The notes beneath the pieces are model-generated. The model saw nothing but the letters and a program-made list of their open reading frames with translations. It had not been told where the DNA came from and ran no database searches. Made by a program: the position numbers and the translations under genes. A DNA stretch of 64,000 nucleotides from Lithospermum erythrorhizon (Eukaryota > Streptophyta > Magnoliopsida > Boraginales > Boraginaceae), in assembly GCA_019722365.1 (NCBI GenBank), contig JADFUC010001146.1, positions 806,001-870,000 on the forward strand, read 5' to 3'. Below are positions 1-17,222 of this stretch, in pieces. The number at the start of each line of letters is the position of its first letter. Position 1 is the stretch's first letter.

Positions 1-85
1 TCTGGAGGCGCTTGGAACAGTCATAGTACTTCGGTGTGCAGTGTCCCTTTCCAAGAGTCCAAGACTACAAATTTCCTTAATACTT

Positions 86-3000
86 TCAAGGAAGTGAACT
101 TTCCTGGATATCTGGTAATGATGATGGTGAAGAGCCCCCACTGACTTTGCTGGGTACTGGAGTATTCCGTCGAGATTGGCGTTTAGTGGGAACTAGCTCC
201 ATCTCCCCTGTGAATCTCCCGTATTCATCATTGTCGTCCTCATCCTCTTCACTATTTTTGAACACTGGATGGATATAAGCATTTTGAAGATATGCTTTAA
301 GGTTCACCTTTGGGTCCCTAGCTCTTTCGAGAGTATCTTTCATCATTGCTTCCTAAAATTTGCGACAATGGGAAAGATTCAAAAGAAATTTGAGGGCAAA
401 AGTGCAGAACTAATATAAACTATACTATTGGCCAACACACATTATGTATGCAAACACATCCTGAAGGGAGCATCATGTTAGTAAACATAACAGCAATACC
501 ATTGTTAATAATAAATAAATAACAATAATGTCTTGCCAACGAAATCCACGGATCTCGTACAGAACTCATTGATAACCTAGCAATCTTACATATAATGGGG
601 AACTTTAAACTTTGAACTTGGTTATATGAAGAGAAAGCACTCGGTGCAAACATATTGAGAAAACATTTTGAAGATGGTACTCCAAACCAAAATTACTGTG
701 ATAACTATAGAACCCCGACTATAAACATGGACAGGCACAGATATTGAGAAAACATCCCGTATTCACGACCATCATTGAAGAAAGCATAAAAACTTTTGTT
801 GAGAAATATAAAAAATATTCAAGACTATCATAGAAGAAAGCATACAAACTTTTGTTGAGAAATGTCGCAAATGCAAATTTTAATTTGCAAAATGACGCCA
901 GTTTTCAAGTTGAATTGAACGAAGTACCTGCAGAGGGTAGTGGGTGAAAGCTGGTTCATAGCGGCCTTTACAGAATAAGTGAAACCAGATAGTCAAAACT
1001 GGAAGTGCAATAAGGAAAGGAGTTGAGAGTGCAGCCTCCTTTGTACTCAATAGTCCCATGAGAAATAATTGCGAGATAACCAGGGCAGAAATAATACGCC
1101 CATGGACATCTGGCCAAAATGCAGCATAACTTTCATATTCTTGGTTATAAACATTTATGATCTGCATATAAAGAAATGTCTTGTGAGATACAAGAAAAAA
1201 AGAGGATGCCAAAAAGGAAACAAAAGAGACCATACGTATAGACCATACTGAATTATGTCTATGAGGAGACCATGTACTGCTCCAGAAGAGGAAGAAAAAG
1301 AAAAAGATCAACATGGAAGAATGAAGTACATGGAGACATAACAAGAAGCTTCTGGGGACTAAACCCACATCACTCAGATCAGAACCCATGATCATTACAG
1401 TACTTGTACAACAGAAACTAATTTGATTGTTGCATAAAGCGAAACCATATGATTCATTGAAACTGATTTGTCTGTTCTAAAATTCTTACAATCCTATTAC
1501 TAAACACCACTTACAATGAAGATTTGGATGCTCTACAAAAGTCGAATTCTATTACCAAGACTTCCTCTGACCCATGGCAAATGACTAAGACCCCCCTTCT
1601 GACCAATGGGAAATGCAATACCGGAGCTCTAGAAAAGTCAGACCCGCCCCCTTTCGTTCTCTCTTGATACAAATTATGTAGGAATTACTAATTTGTCTAG
1701 TGATAGCATTCAAGGAATCACAACTTGATAAAGCTGCCTTCGTCATTTCGGAAGGGATAAATTGGGGAGGCCCCAAATCCGATGACTAGTGAAGGCCCCA
1801 AATTTGACTAGGAAGGAAACTTATAATGGACTACAATTCATCCAAAAGAGTTAATTACCTGATGACGAAATACAACATATGCCAAGCCAAAGAATATCAG
1901 AATGAAAGGTAGCAGTAGTGGTGTAACCACAGCATACACAAGACCTAGCAGGAAATAGAGTTGGATTTGAGGTTCCCCCGTGTTGAAACCAAGACTTCCT
2001 GGATCCATTGCCTCTTCTCTATCCTTTTCAGTCTTCACGAGAAAGAAATTCTTCAAGTGAAAGATTATTAGCGGCTTCAGCCTCAGAATTTCCCCTGCTA
2101 CACCAGCCCAGCCATCAACCATAATGTATGTTATAAAGAAGGTCGCCTTCATTGGGATAGCCACGCCAATGATCTTGGGAATACTGCATCAAAATTCAAT
2201 TGTAAATATATGTAACTACAAGTAAAGGCAGCAAATTCGTTTTGGAACAGCTACATCAAGTTATGCGCAAATAGCTAGACAAAGCAGTCAAAAAGGGTTA
2301 AGCATACATGGAAAAATAAAATTGATATGCTTGTATTATCGGGAATGGAAGACAAAGCAGTCGAATTAATGTATCCTAGCTCTCCAATCACAACTTTAAC
2401 ATTCTCTTTTCTCCTTAGCAAAAAACACATTTATTTATATTTCAAGATTTTAACCACATTCCAAATGAGACGAAGATAAAAAAAAAGAGGCATAGCTATT
2501 CAAGCAGAACTTTAACATTTTCAACATTCTCACTTCTCCTCTAGCAAAAAACTTACATCTAAAAATATTTCCAAGATTTCAGTCGACACATTCCAAAAAA
2601 TAAGAAAGGGAAAAAGAGCCATAATACCTAACTCCCCCGCCCCCGAAAAAAATCTCCAAGCTTAATATCATTTGTTAGATTCAGCAAAAGACATATTTGT
2701 TGCACAATACCCCATTTGCATGGACCACAATGGCATGCAAACAGAAAAAAAGACATACTCGTCTGCTGACTGATGAAGAAACGTGTTGAGTTGTTCAAAT
2801 GCAGCACCAGCAATTATGCTCCCGAGGAAAACATTTACGAAGTTGAATAGATAGTATCTTGAAGCAGACCTTCTCTCCAGAGTAGATATGCTTAAAAACC
2901 CTTCAAACTTTGACATTATCATTAATATGGTTGGTAAAAATATGAGGAAGATCTTCAGAACAAGACCTGGTAAAACCCCCTGGATAAATGACTTGATAAA

Positions 3001-6000
3001 AGGCCTGAAACATAAATCACAATGCCAAGTGAAGAAAAGAGCAAGTACAGACAAAATAACCAAAAATATCTGATGAAACCACAATTAAGGCACACATACA
3101 GCTGTATTTCTCATAATCTGATTTGAAAACTAGAGTATGATGATATGCTTTACATTCTCTCTTTAGAAAATTTACATGAAGGTTCAATAACTAACTAAGG
3201 CTTAGTAATTTTTAATTGACTATACTACAATAATTGATTAATTCATATTTTAATTGATATGTGACTCCAAACTGATATGTGACTCTAGATTAAATTCAGT
3301 TCTTCCAGGCTCACTTACACTTCAATAACATCTTTCAAAAACTTTGCTCTCTTCTGAAGACCCTCAATACTTGCCAGGGACTGAACCATTGTGATAGGGA
3401 TCATAAAAAAGAATGTGAGGAAAAAGAAAGCAACACCAATTATAAGCCTCCTAATTGTCAATGAAACATAGGGAATTGCCAGATTCTTCCAGTACACATC
3501 GCGTGGCTCAGGCGCCCACTCTGTCAACCATACAGTCGGATCTCTGGATTGCTGTGTTTGTGCACATACAGCAGCCCCCCAACGGCTTTTAAAAGACACA
3601 AATGCAGCTGGCATGATGGATTTGGGATCATTGATGGCAATTTCCCTCTCCACAGATATCTGAACAAGAAGGTAAATCTCCAAATGACTCGGTATAACAA
3701 TATGTTCAAACTAACCAACAAAACAAGTAATTGTTGTAATAAATAAGGTTACACCTAGTCAATATCCATACAGTTGCACAACTATAGGATGACAAAAGTG
3801 AACAAGGACCAGGAATGACCTCTTTTGTTAGTTTCTCGATCTCAGTTGTCTGATAATCAATTGCATCCACTTTTTCCCCAAATAGCCCCAAAAACCCAGT
3901 CTGTGAGAGTAAACAAAAAGCTTAGTACCGAGAATCATTGACATGTTACACACGTTGTTGCCTTAGTTAATAAGGGCTCAACTGACATATTGAGAATACA
4001 TTATCTCGCTATACCTTCTTCGTCGGGCGATTCGATGAGTTTCTGGAATATTTCAATTGGTAATAATCAAGCCAATTTTGCTGACTTTTCTTCTGCTTCA
4101 CCAGATCCGCAAGTTTGTTTGCATTACAAACAACCTGTGTTGAAAAACATATAATATGAAGCTACCAACAATATCTTAACTTACATAGGTGCAACAGAAA
4201 TCATAGTGCAGCAATCGAAAAAGATCATTAAAAATCTACAGAACAAACAAATAGGTTGGTGAGGAATGCCATGAAATAACGGACAGCAATACACCATACA
4301 ATTTTATTTGTAGGAAGACAAGCAGAGGCAAAACAAGAAAATGAAGATTCTGTTGTACTTTCAACAATAACAAAATCCAGCTGCTTTTAGAGTAGTCATA
4401 GGACAGACCAACCTGATGGGTAAGGTAATGGCCTGGATGATTGACCAGGAAAAAATGCTCCACGCATTCACTGACCGATTCATCAGGATCAGACGGTATG
4501 TTTCTGACAAGCACCTGTAAATAGTAAGGGGACATATATTGAAATATGATGATTAGGATACCCTAGATTGATTGAGCACCCATAAAGTGAACACTTCAAT
4601 TCATTCACGGAAAAAGAAAATATTTCCGTGAAATGGGAAAAGGTAGACGAATACAATGAGAAGTAAACTGAAACAATGAATGATGCGGACAAACTGGAAC
4701 AATGAATGATGCGGACAAACTGGATCTTACAGTAAATTGATCAGGACGACGTCTGTCAGATGCAATAAAATGCAAACGCAATCCTGAGACTTTGGCATAT
4801 TCGTTTTTCAAAGTGTAGCATGCCCAGAAAGTGAATGCGTACGCCATTACTGTGTGAGTCCAAAATCTGCAAATCATAGTTCAACACTGTTATAAGAACA
4901 AAGTTATGTTCAGACTGAAATATCATTTTAGATTAAACCCCCATGCGAGTCCGTAAACCTTTCTAAATTCATCAAACATAGTATTTCACTCCTTACCTTT
5001 GTGATCCAAGTGGAACATTTGAAATAGAAAGTTTATCAATGTTGCTGAAAGTCACATCTGATAACTTCAATGTGCTATTTGTCCAGTGGACTGGTACTAA
5101 CACAGCCCATGCAAGAAGTGTCACTGGAACAAATATTTTAAGCCCCAACAAGTTGTTAAGCAAATATATAAGCAAAAACATTGTTGATTCATGAAAAAAG
5201 CTCGATATACTATGAGAGGAACAAACTGAACTATTTGCTAAATTTGTTGTTCAGGTTAATTGGAGCGAGGTTCTAAACATTTCATTGCCTCATAAGAAGA
5301 ACCAGAATTTGACTGAGAGCTTCTGTTAGAGGGACAATAAGGAGGTCTACTTTCCTTGAAATGTAGTTATGAAATAAGCCTGGATTTTAATGGGTATATA
5401 TTTGGAATGAGAATAAGATGTCTTTCAGCAGCAGACAGACAAAGCAGGGAAACGCTACACAATATGATAGTGACTCGGGTGTAGTAAAGTACGGAGTAGC
5501 ATTTTAAAAGAGGACCCTACAATAATTTTCCTAATAAAAGTGAAAATGAAGAAAATTGTGAATTGACCACAAAAAATAATCAAAATTCAGATGAATTCAG
5601 TGAATGATTGTTGAATGCCCTTCGCTCTCCAGAATATGCATTCACATAAGATATAGCATTTCGGAAATATGAGTGAATGAAGAGCATACCCCAACAAGTA
5701 TATCCGTAGATAAACAGCGGAATCTAATCCTGCATGATCAATAAGCTCAAGCTCTGGCATCTTAAGAGCATCAGGCACCCATGTCCAAAATTTTATATAA
5801 GATCGCCAGTCCAAATTGACAAAACGTTTTGCAAAAGCCCCAGATTGCGTAGGGCTCGTTCTTAGTCCCTTCAGATACCACTTGGGGAAATATACTCTAT
5901 CGTTAAAGGGTTGAAGCCTCAATATGGCGAATGCCACTAGGAAAACTAATGCACTCAGGATATTGATAGCTGCAGAGAGTCCAATATCCCCAAGTGTCGC

Positions 6001-6003
6001 CAT
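86..6003 (-). CDS. OSCA1: OSCA1/CSC1-type hyperosmolality-gated calcium-permeable channel, 11 coding exons
   Basis: Predicted mechanosensitive, osmotically gated cation channel of the DUF221/TMEM63 family, acting in the plasma membrane to admit Ca2+ on hyperosmotic stress. Coding exons, 5' to 3' on the minus strand: 6003-5690, 5209-4997, 4866-4731, 4514-4413, 4134-4015, 3900-3820, 3659-3319, 3004-2759, 2183-1859, 1161-928, 352-86. These sum to 2379 nt, a whole number of codons, giving about 792 residues (family about 770). The start MATLGDIGLSAAINILSALV opens with the usual first membrane helix. Landmarks in order: WYLKGLR, RFVNLDWRSY, ELIDHAGLDS, RRRPDQFTVLVRN, EHFFLVNHP, VSFKSRWGAAVCAQ, LTEWAPEPRD, LERRSASRYY, IVDGW-like VDGWAGVAGE, INVYNQEYES and a C-terminal TKRQSRRNTP tail. 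Exon 2 carries about 22 extra residues compared with family members (see findings). A 5' UTR intron is likely, from a donor near 6733 to an acceptor near 6014. Family assignment is very secure; the exon 2 start is the least certain boundary. Confidence 0.95.
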
Positions 6004-6013
6004 TAACTAGCTG

Positions 6014-6930
6014 TGTAGAAGAAACGCAATAATCCCATTAGAATACAATCATAAATAGACACATACGTATATGCCAACTTTCACAGAACAACTACATCAC
6101 GAACAATTATACTTATATATGTAAATTGACCACAATTACGCAATCCTTACACTCATATTTAGTCAAATAAACTCCACAACTCCAACAAACATACTTTATT
6201 CACTATATTTACTCATATAAACAAACATGAGCTGAAAACAAATCCACAAGCTAACTAACTTATCATCTAGATACTTTGATTTGGCATGATTCAAATAAAT
6301 ACATTTAAGTATGCTCAATTACATACTCCCTCCAATTCATTTTTAATTGATCCTTTTCGATTTTTCAATGTGAACATACAAAATGCATATCAAAATAATT
6401 TTTCAAAATATTTTATTTTTATTTTTCACAACATAATTAAAAATTATTAACTATAAACTATAAAAATTCAAATAAAAATTAAATTAAAACCTCGATTAAA
6501 AAGGAATTTGAGGGAATATATAACACATAAAAACAAACAATCTAACTCAAAATATTCACACACATACATTAATTAATTAAATAACTACAAAACAATTATC
6601 CACATAAAAATTACACATAAACAATCTTTTACAACAACTTCAAATTCTTCAAGCTTGTATTTAGTTGAAAATTCAAATACACAATATATTATATAAATAA
6701 ATAAAATAAAAAGTGATATTAAGCTGACATTACCTAAGTGAGAATTTCCTAATAGTGTTGCCGAAGTCAAAATTGAGAGTATAATTGTTGAAGTTGAATA
6801 TTAAGCTAATAATATTATTGAAGTGGAGGTGATGATGATGAGAGCACACTTTTATTGTGTCCCAAAATAGTTGTCCACTTAGGAAAGTTGTGGAAGAGGT
6901 TTTGCTATCTCTGTTGTTGGGTAACATATT
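6014..6930 (-). promoter_or_regulatory. 5' UTR, 5' UTR intron and probable promoter edge of OSCA1
   Basis: Upstream of the OSCA1 ATG the minus strand reads TTTCTTCTACACAG at about 6027-6014, a good acceptor, just before CTAGTTAATGG. A matching donor, CTTAG then GTAATG, lies near 6734. This suggests a roughly 720-nt intron in the 5' leader, with a first untranslated exon around 6735-6900. A TTTAAATA-like box lies near 6927-6935. The intron contains a MITE (separate entry). The exon call rests on splice consensus only. Confidence 0.5.
6326..6518. mobile_element. Stowaway-like MITE in the OSCA1 5' UTR intron
   Basis: The left end is CTCCCTCCAATTCATTTTTA, preceded by TA. The right end, read on the other strand, is ATTCCCTCAAATTCCTTTTT. 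The roughly 190-bp interior is very AT-rich. The two ends match over about 25 nt with a few differences. This is the classic non-autonomous Tc1/mariner (Stowaway) structure. Confidence 0.65.
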
Positions 6931-7025
6931 TAAAGGTTTATCTCAGTTGCCGTTAATAAAATAGTGATGTGACATGCACACGATCTCGGAGTTAGGTTAA
7001 ACATCAGTAATTCTTCGAATATAGC
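6929..7025. repeat. Dispersed repeat, copy A
   Basis: About 95 bp starting TTTAAAGGTTTAT and containing TTAATAAAATAGTGATGTG is clearly related to 22292-22387 in the same orientation. Family unknown. Copy A lies at the likely OSCA1 transcription start. Confidence 0.6.
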
Positions 7026-8600
7026 TCTATTGATAAAAAGTTTTTGTGGTTATTCTCGTCTTATCATGCTAAGTTTTGTGATTATTACCGTCTTGTCATC
7101 TTCGCGTAAGGTTAGATTTTTTATATTAGTATTTTTATATAAATTAAACTTGATTAAGTGATAACAGTCCGTCAACTTCGTATTGTTCAAATACATGGTG
7201 CGTGATAGGACCGTTAGGATAATGCGTCATCCAGATTTATTGATTGATTGAGGCTCATGTATTAATGTGTGTGTAGTGGAAAGAGTCATCGTTGAGCTAC
7301 CAGCGTAGCACTGACAGTTGATGTATTTTGCCATAAACAACTTAACCTCAAATTTCAAAGTATATTATTATCAACAATGCTAGTCGAATAATAACAACAT
7401 CGTTTCCTCTAGTTCAATTTAGTTAAAATTTATCTTTTTAACTTACAAAATTTTCATAATATTATTTATGTTCGAAAATTTTCTCAATATAATTAATTAG
7501 TTATTTATGATCAAATATCCACATCCAAAAAACGTCAATTATAATGGTTAGAATTAGAAAAAAAATTGTTTGACCGTATATAGTTTAATAATAGTAGGGA
7601 TGGTAGGGAAAGGAAACGTGGAACCCAACGGCTACTTTTTGAACCGTGTTCAATATGTGTTTCAGTGTTTTTTCCGGCAGATGAGGTTGCGCTGCTGTAT
7701 ATTGAATAAAGACAGTTTGTGGAGGTGATGGTCCAATGTCCATTGTGGGCTTCTTCACTGTCTTTAATGTCTCTTTCTGTTATATTGGTCTCCTTGTTAA
7801 TTACAAAAAATTGTACCTTTGGCATGTCATATTCTATTTTTTGTAATTGTCCAATCCGACCAACTGAAATTAACGGAAATGATAATCTACCTTATTTCGA
7901 GACTATTTATATATTATTGTGATTTAAAATAGTATACGTTATGTATTGATTATATTATAGAATATTTTATACATGTATAAATTTGACATGGATATATGAA
8001 AATGTATTTATACGTAGTATATACTAATGAAAAACGAGACTTATTTTTACCAAAATCTAGGTGCCGAAATACACCGTCGAAATTGCTTAGACCGGGATTT
8101 GAATTGTTTTGTTACAATTGATTCTTATAAATAATAATGGGTTAATGACAGCGAAAATCACCTATGTTTACAAGATGTTTCAGTCGATCACTTATGTTTT
8201 AAATTGTCTCAGCCCGTCCTTTTATCTTTAAAAATGTGGTCGATCACGAAATTTGTCGCGTGAGAACACGACTTTAAACTAGGCGTTTAAGTGCTTCGTT
8301 TTTGACGGGTGATCGAATGGAGCTTTCCAGATAGTGTCGGCGAGATGAATTTGAAGCATGGGTGATCGATGAAAAATATTCGGTGGCAATTGAATCCATG
8401 GTAACATTAAACAAATATAGTTGAGTAATTTAGTTATTTCAATATTTAAATAATTAATGAGCCAAAATCCTTCTCTTTTATAACATTTGACCTGCTCATT
8501 TTATCATAATTACAATCTCGCTCTGATTTCTTCCACAAATTAGTATCTTAATCACCGTCTTTCAGTTCAAATACATTATCAATTTGAACATTGAGGCTAA
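7026..8600. other. AT-rich intergenic region, no supported gene
   Basis: Both strands were read; frames are short, low in complexity and without recognisable motifs. Around 8140-8390 there is a moderately GC-rich patch with repeated GATCGA/GATCAC words (TCAGTCGATCAC, GGTCGATCAC, GGGTGATCGA). It resembles a similar patch at about 9100-9345. This may be the remains of an unidentified repeat. Confidence 0.5.
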
Positions 8601-8631
8601 CTGAAATAAAAGAATAGTCATTTGTGAAATT

Positions 8632-8874
8632 CTAGAACAGCCTCTGAGATATATCGAAATTGGGAAGATAGTCGTTGATCGAATCTTGAGGCTGGCTAGC
8701 GTAATTTCCGCCGAAGGACCGGCCAGTATGTTGGTGCAAATAAACTGCCGATTCGGCGTTGCTAGTGACGCACAAATTATAATCCATCCCGTTTCTATAG
8801 TAGATTTCTACTTGCGTTTCACCGACTTTAACCGATATCTCTTCATGCATGGCTCGGCGGAGGCGGATGCAATC
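8632..8874 (-). CDS. Orphan reading frame, possible 3' exon or gene remnant
   Basis: An open minus-strand frame of about 80 codons ends at a stop at 8632. From its first Met (8850) it encodes 72 residues; without requiring a Met it can be extended upstream to about 8874. It reads MHEEISVKVGETQVEIYYRN, then NAESAVYLHQHTG, and ends with DYLPNFDISQRLF. Composition looks like real protein (balanced, charged, no simple repeats) and GC is higher than the flanks. I do not recognise the family. No upstream exons were identified, and the opposite strand is also open over most of the span, which weakens the case. It could be the last exon of a decayed gene or chance. Confidence 0.3.
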   Translation of the reverse strand, partial: DCIRLRRAMHEEISVKVGETQVEIYYRNGMDYNLCVTSNAESAVYLHQHTGRSFGGNYASQPQDSINDYLPNFDISQRLF

Positions 8875-8889
8875 TTAATTCAGCAAGCA

Positions 8890-11800
8890 TGACTCCGTTT
8901 TGAATATTTGCAAAATGGGAGAAATAAAAATAAGTATAAAAATTTAGGGAAAGCCAATTTGGTTATGCGTTGATATGAAACATTATGCATAAATTGAAAT
9001 CAATGTAACAAAAAATTAGGGGAGAAATTGGTATAAATATTCTGATAAAAGTGTTTTGGGTCATTAAACGTTTAAATATGAAATTGACTAAGTGGCTCCC
9101 ACTATGTTTGCACATGTTGTTTAGTGTTAGGTGGATCCTTTTTATGTTCTGCGATATTTCGGTCGATCGCGCATATTTGAAGCAATTCGTCGTCGAGCTT
9201 TATTTTTGAAAAAGTTCTAATCGATCACCGTTCGAGTGAAAAGACTAAAATGCCGCTGCGAAAAGTCAGTGTTTCCTCACTGACCAAAATGGGTGATCGA
9301 TGAATATTTTTAAAGATAGGTGATCGGCAAGGCTGACACTGAAAGCAGTCATCGTGGGAAATATATGAGCTGAATTAACTTGATAATAATTAGCAAATGT
9401 GACAAAAGTGTCGTAAATAAAGCCAAAAATGTAGCAACAGTCAGATTTCTTTGCATATTAAGTAATCATGTCATTGATGTAAGTTTATTTGTTTCTTTTT
9501 TTCATTACACAATAATCTAGCAGCTATACAAGCATGGGAGATGTCTTATTCAATTGTACAGATCAGACTTCAGAGTATGTAGTCCTTTTGCATAAACACT
9601 ATTTGTGGGATCTAAATCAAATCTAACAATAGTGTATAGATTACCACCACATGGCATCTTAATGCTTCTACTGATGCATATGCAAATTATATTTTAACAT
9701 GCATGGTAGTTTAGCCAGAAAGGCTAAAGTCAAAAGACTAAGACAAATTGTTATCTAATATTGTGGGCTGATTAGGTGCAAATGAAATCAGTTCATGTTC
9801 AAAAACAGTCAATTTTAAATAAATCTCGCTTCCGTCGATTTTAATTGACGTTTGAAACTTTTTTGAAATAAACTTTGGTAATCAAATTATTAATTATTTA
9901 TTATTCAAAATATAAAATTTATAAAATTAATTCATTCTTTTAAAATACTTTTACAATAAATAATTTTTTAATAGCTGAGTAAAAAATAATTGAAAATTAA
10001 AAATTTATTTTAATATATGAGAAATTCAATTAAAATGAATTGAAAGGAGTATCATGTGATGTTGCAATTTGGCGGATAATGCATGTCTATCTCAATTGAA
10101 TGACCTCATTAATTCATTTTTATTTAATATGGAGAATATTATACAAAACTATTCCACATCTAAAATTAATGACGGTATTGTGGCACATCCGTATTTTTAT
10201 TTTATTAAGCAGTTAAGTTCAATTTGATAATTTTTTAAATTTGACCCTGGGTATTGTATAAGTTTGCATTTTTAATAATAAACCAGAAGTTTCATGTTGT
10301 AATATATATGAAGTACTATAATGTTATATGCTCCGTATTCTTTTTTATTTAGAAATACGGAGTATTAATTAGTTTAGTAACAAAAATACTCAAACTTTGA
10401 TTTTATTAACCCATAAAAATTAATAATGTATAGGTCATTCAAATAAAATTGAGGAAGTTGTTGTTGGGTAATATAATTTTGATTATAATTCTTGATAATT
10501 ACATTCTATTTATGTGTTATTTCATATTTTAAATTCATTTATATACTGTAAATCAAACGTTATTGTAATATTACTTACGAGTCAGAAAAAGTTATTGGAT
10601 TGATTGTTCATTTGAGAGCATATATTTTTTAGCCAATTATTAGATTTTGTATTAAGACAAAGTCAGTGAGATAATGCTAAGTACGTTTTAAGTTAGAAAA
10701 TATATATGCATTGAACATCCTATTTCTGAAAGGTTTTCAATCTAAACAGATTAAATGCAAATCTTATTTCACTTAATTCCACCACATGATTATGGACATG
10801 TTCTCAAGTAGATAATGTGATAAAAGTCTGGTGGCTTGTATTGTACACATTGTTGATTTTATTGTTTGGAATAAAAGTCACTTTAGGAGCCACCTGCAAT
10901 TGCCGACAACCAACTACAATAATGGTAAAGAATATTGAGATAATGTGAACAGTTTAACAATTAGGGTATCCAATTCCATAATAACAAGTGTTCAATCTTT
11001 TAGTGGAATTATTAGACCACTTGGTTTTGTATTTTACATTGAGCCGATGAGAATCATGAGATACCCTCCACATTTGGACATGGAAAATAAATAAAATGCA
11101 AAAAGCTGGGACCCTCTCTCACTTTTATAAAGGAAAATGTTAAAAAAAAATTACACACGAAATCGATTTTTTCATGAAGACAAATTATTCTTCAATTTTT
11201 TTTAACAAGATATACAATTACGAAAATAGTGACTCGTGATAAATATTTTTAATTTTCCATTTAACTGAAATAATATGTACGTGCGTCATAAGGTGATTGA
11301 ATTTTCGGGAATGTAAAAATATGAAAGGTGATTTTGTCACAAATGTTATTACCGATTGCATGTAAATACTTTAGGAGATGGATGAACAGATCATATTCTG
11401 GCTTTTGGTGGCTATGTTCTGTATTTATATTGTTAATACATTTTTTAATCTTTCGAAACAACGGTTATTAACTAATCATCTTATATTGGTATTTACTCTT
11501 ATGCTCAATTGAAAAAAATTGTCGTTTATGATTTTAAGCTAAATATTTGGTATTAATAATTTTAACCATTAAAAAGGGGAAAAGTAAATTTTGTTTTGAA
11601 AAATAAAATGACAATTATTTGGTTAGTATGAATAATGTTATAAATGATGGGTTAGGTCGATTCTTAAAGAATAGATAAATAATAAAAGTGATCTGAGATA
11701 TCTCATCGAAATGTATGTTATCGAGAGGATGGTGTATAGCAAGCAACTATGTATAAGAACACATATCACGTCACTTTCAATGCATAATCAACGGCCACAA

Positions 11801-12526
11801 TTAAGGATTTATTGGTTCAACAACGTTTTAGGACTTTAAAGGTGTAAAGCATAATTTATCCCATGAGTTATTTTTTTCCTCTAACGATATAAATTATAAA
11901 TAACATATGAAATCAGACATGAATTAAATTATAAGCTAAGCAAATGAGAGTCTAAGCTTTAAAGAAATATCTTGTTTTCTTGTGAAGTCTCTTTGCATGA
12001 AGCACTTGTCTTCGCTGAATATTGTATCGGTAGTAGCTGATGAAATACTGTTATAGATATTAAAATCGGTAGCGTAACTAGGAAGAGGAAGTATATCTTA
12101 CGTAGTAGTCGAGCCGAGGCGCTTTGGATAAATTTCGGGTGGGATCTGGCTAAACTAGAAAGTCCACAGATCCCATGAGTTATTTCAAAAGTGCAAATTA
12201 TTGAACAATTCCTTCTGGGCACAGAGTGCACCATATTTGAAGGAGCTAAGCAGAAAGTCCTCTAAATGTACATTTAATCAAAACAATATTACTTTTTTGA
12301 GGGCACTGTTGAAATGATACCTACTACTTATATAATATATACAGAGATCACCTAACCTTATCTGAAGAAAAATGCTGATAATAAGAATCCAAATAGTCCT
12401 TCACGGTTCACACTAAAGTCATCTAGTTTATCATTCAAAAACAGCAATGTCATGTAAACATTAAGATGAATTTATAACCCTGATTGCTATAATCAGAAGA
12501 TTGGCTACCAGCATTTTCTTGCATCG
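8890..12526. other. AT-rich intergenic region
   Basis: No gene is supported. Contents: a second GATCGA-rich patch at about 9100-9345, long AT-rich stretches with several TACGGAG/CTCCGTA words near 10327-10366, and generic low-complexity DNA. The part nearest 12526 includes the CERK1 3' UTR. Confidence 0.5.
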
Positions 12527-16172
<3,646 letters not shown>

Positions 16173-16241
16173 TTGATCATGAAGAAGAGACATAGAGAAA
16201 CCTGAGATGCATGAAAACATATGTGCTAAACGACATACCAA

Positions 16242-17222
16242 GATTACAGAAAAGTCTAATTTCTTCTCTTTGAAATGAGGTGAACAAATATGTGCAACTT
16301 TCTACATAACTAATTAAAAATGCAACTTAACTCGTAAACGAGAACGGAACCTGGCTTATTCCACTAAGTATAAAGGCTATATGGATATGACGGCTCATGT
16401 TTTCCCTTAAACTCATAAACTCTTTAAGTCATTTTTATATAGTTTATGTCCATTCAGCTCTATATTACCTAATCTTTAATTATAATAAAATAATTTTGTT
16501 TATCAAAGAGGCAATATCTTAATAAGCATTGATACAATCATACAACATATTGCCGGCCTTAATGTTTGATTTTTAGGAAAACTACAAAAAATTAACAAGT
16601 TGGTACCAGATGTCAAGTTTGTCATCACTTCAATATATATACTCCAATGATTTCTCTTATGAGTGCTGAATATTAAAATTCATATATGTATTCTAGGACT
16701 AAATTGATGCTGTCTGGTGGTGTTTCCTACCAGGAGTAACGTTGACCTTATCGACCGTCAAGGTTTGCTCCTAAGATAATAGACTAAGTCTTCCTAGATG
16801 TTACACAAATGCCAACACATCTCGAATTCTTCAAACATATTATTTGCACAAAGTCTTATTGTTCCAAACCAAACTTTAAAGATTTATATACCAATATTAA
16901 TTTTGAACCTAAAATGTCCCTAGCTTGGATAATGGATACCATTAACATAAGTACCCAAGTATTTTTTTTTAAATGGTATCAAAAGTTGAGTACATTATAG
17001 CCTTATAGGTACAAAATAAACTACAAAATCAATCACTTGTGGGTACATGTCAAAACTAAAGCTAGAAGCTTGCAATTCTTTAACTTTGGACATACATTGC
17101 TATGTTATAGTCCAAGTAAGAAAACAATTCTGAAGTAGTATTTTAACTACTCTCACTTATCCCCTGCTTTTCTTTACTTAAAATGGCAAAACTACTAAAT
17201 ATGAAACCTCCTATTTGGTTGA
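16242..17222. other. CERK1 upstream region / SKS 3' flank
   Basis: About 1 kb separates the CERK1 start from the SKS stop, both genes being on the minus strand. It should contain the CERK1 promoter and 5' UTR and the SKS 3' UTR. It is AT-rich; no ORF or repeat of note, and no distinctive cis element I would defend. Confidence 0.5.

Noticed and set aside
5151..5699. Transposon insertion with an 11-bp target duplication between OSCA1 exons 1 and 2
   Set aside because: The repeated ACTTGTTGGGG would fit a Mutator target duplication, but the interval ends show no inverted repeats and an intron at this position is expected in the family.
7535..7825. Minus-strand 96-codon frame near OSCA1
   Set aside because: Low-complexity composition (runs of Ser, Asn, Leu), overlaps another frame, no motif or splice context.
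11959..12234. 91-codon minus-strand frame downstream of CERK1
   Set aside because: Hydrophobic stretch looks like chance translation of AT-rich DNA; no family resemblance.
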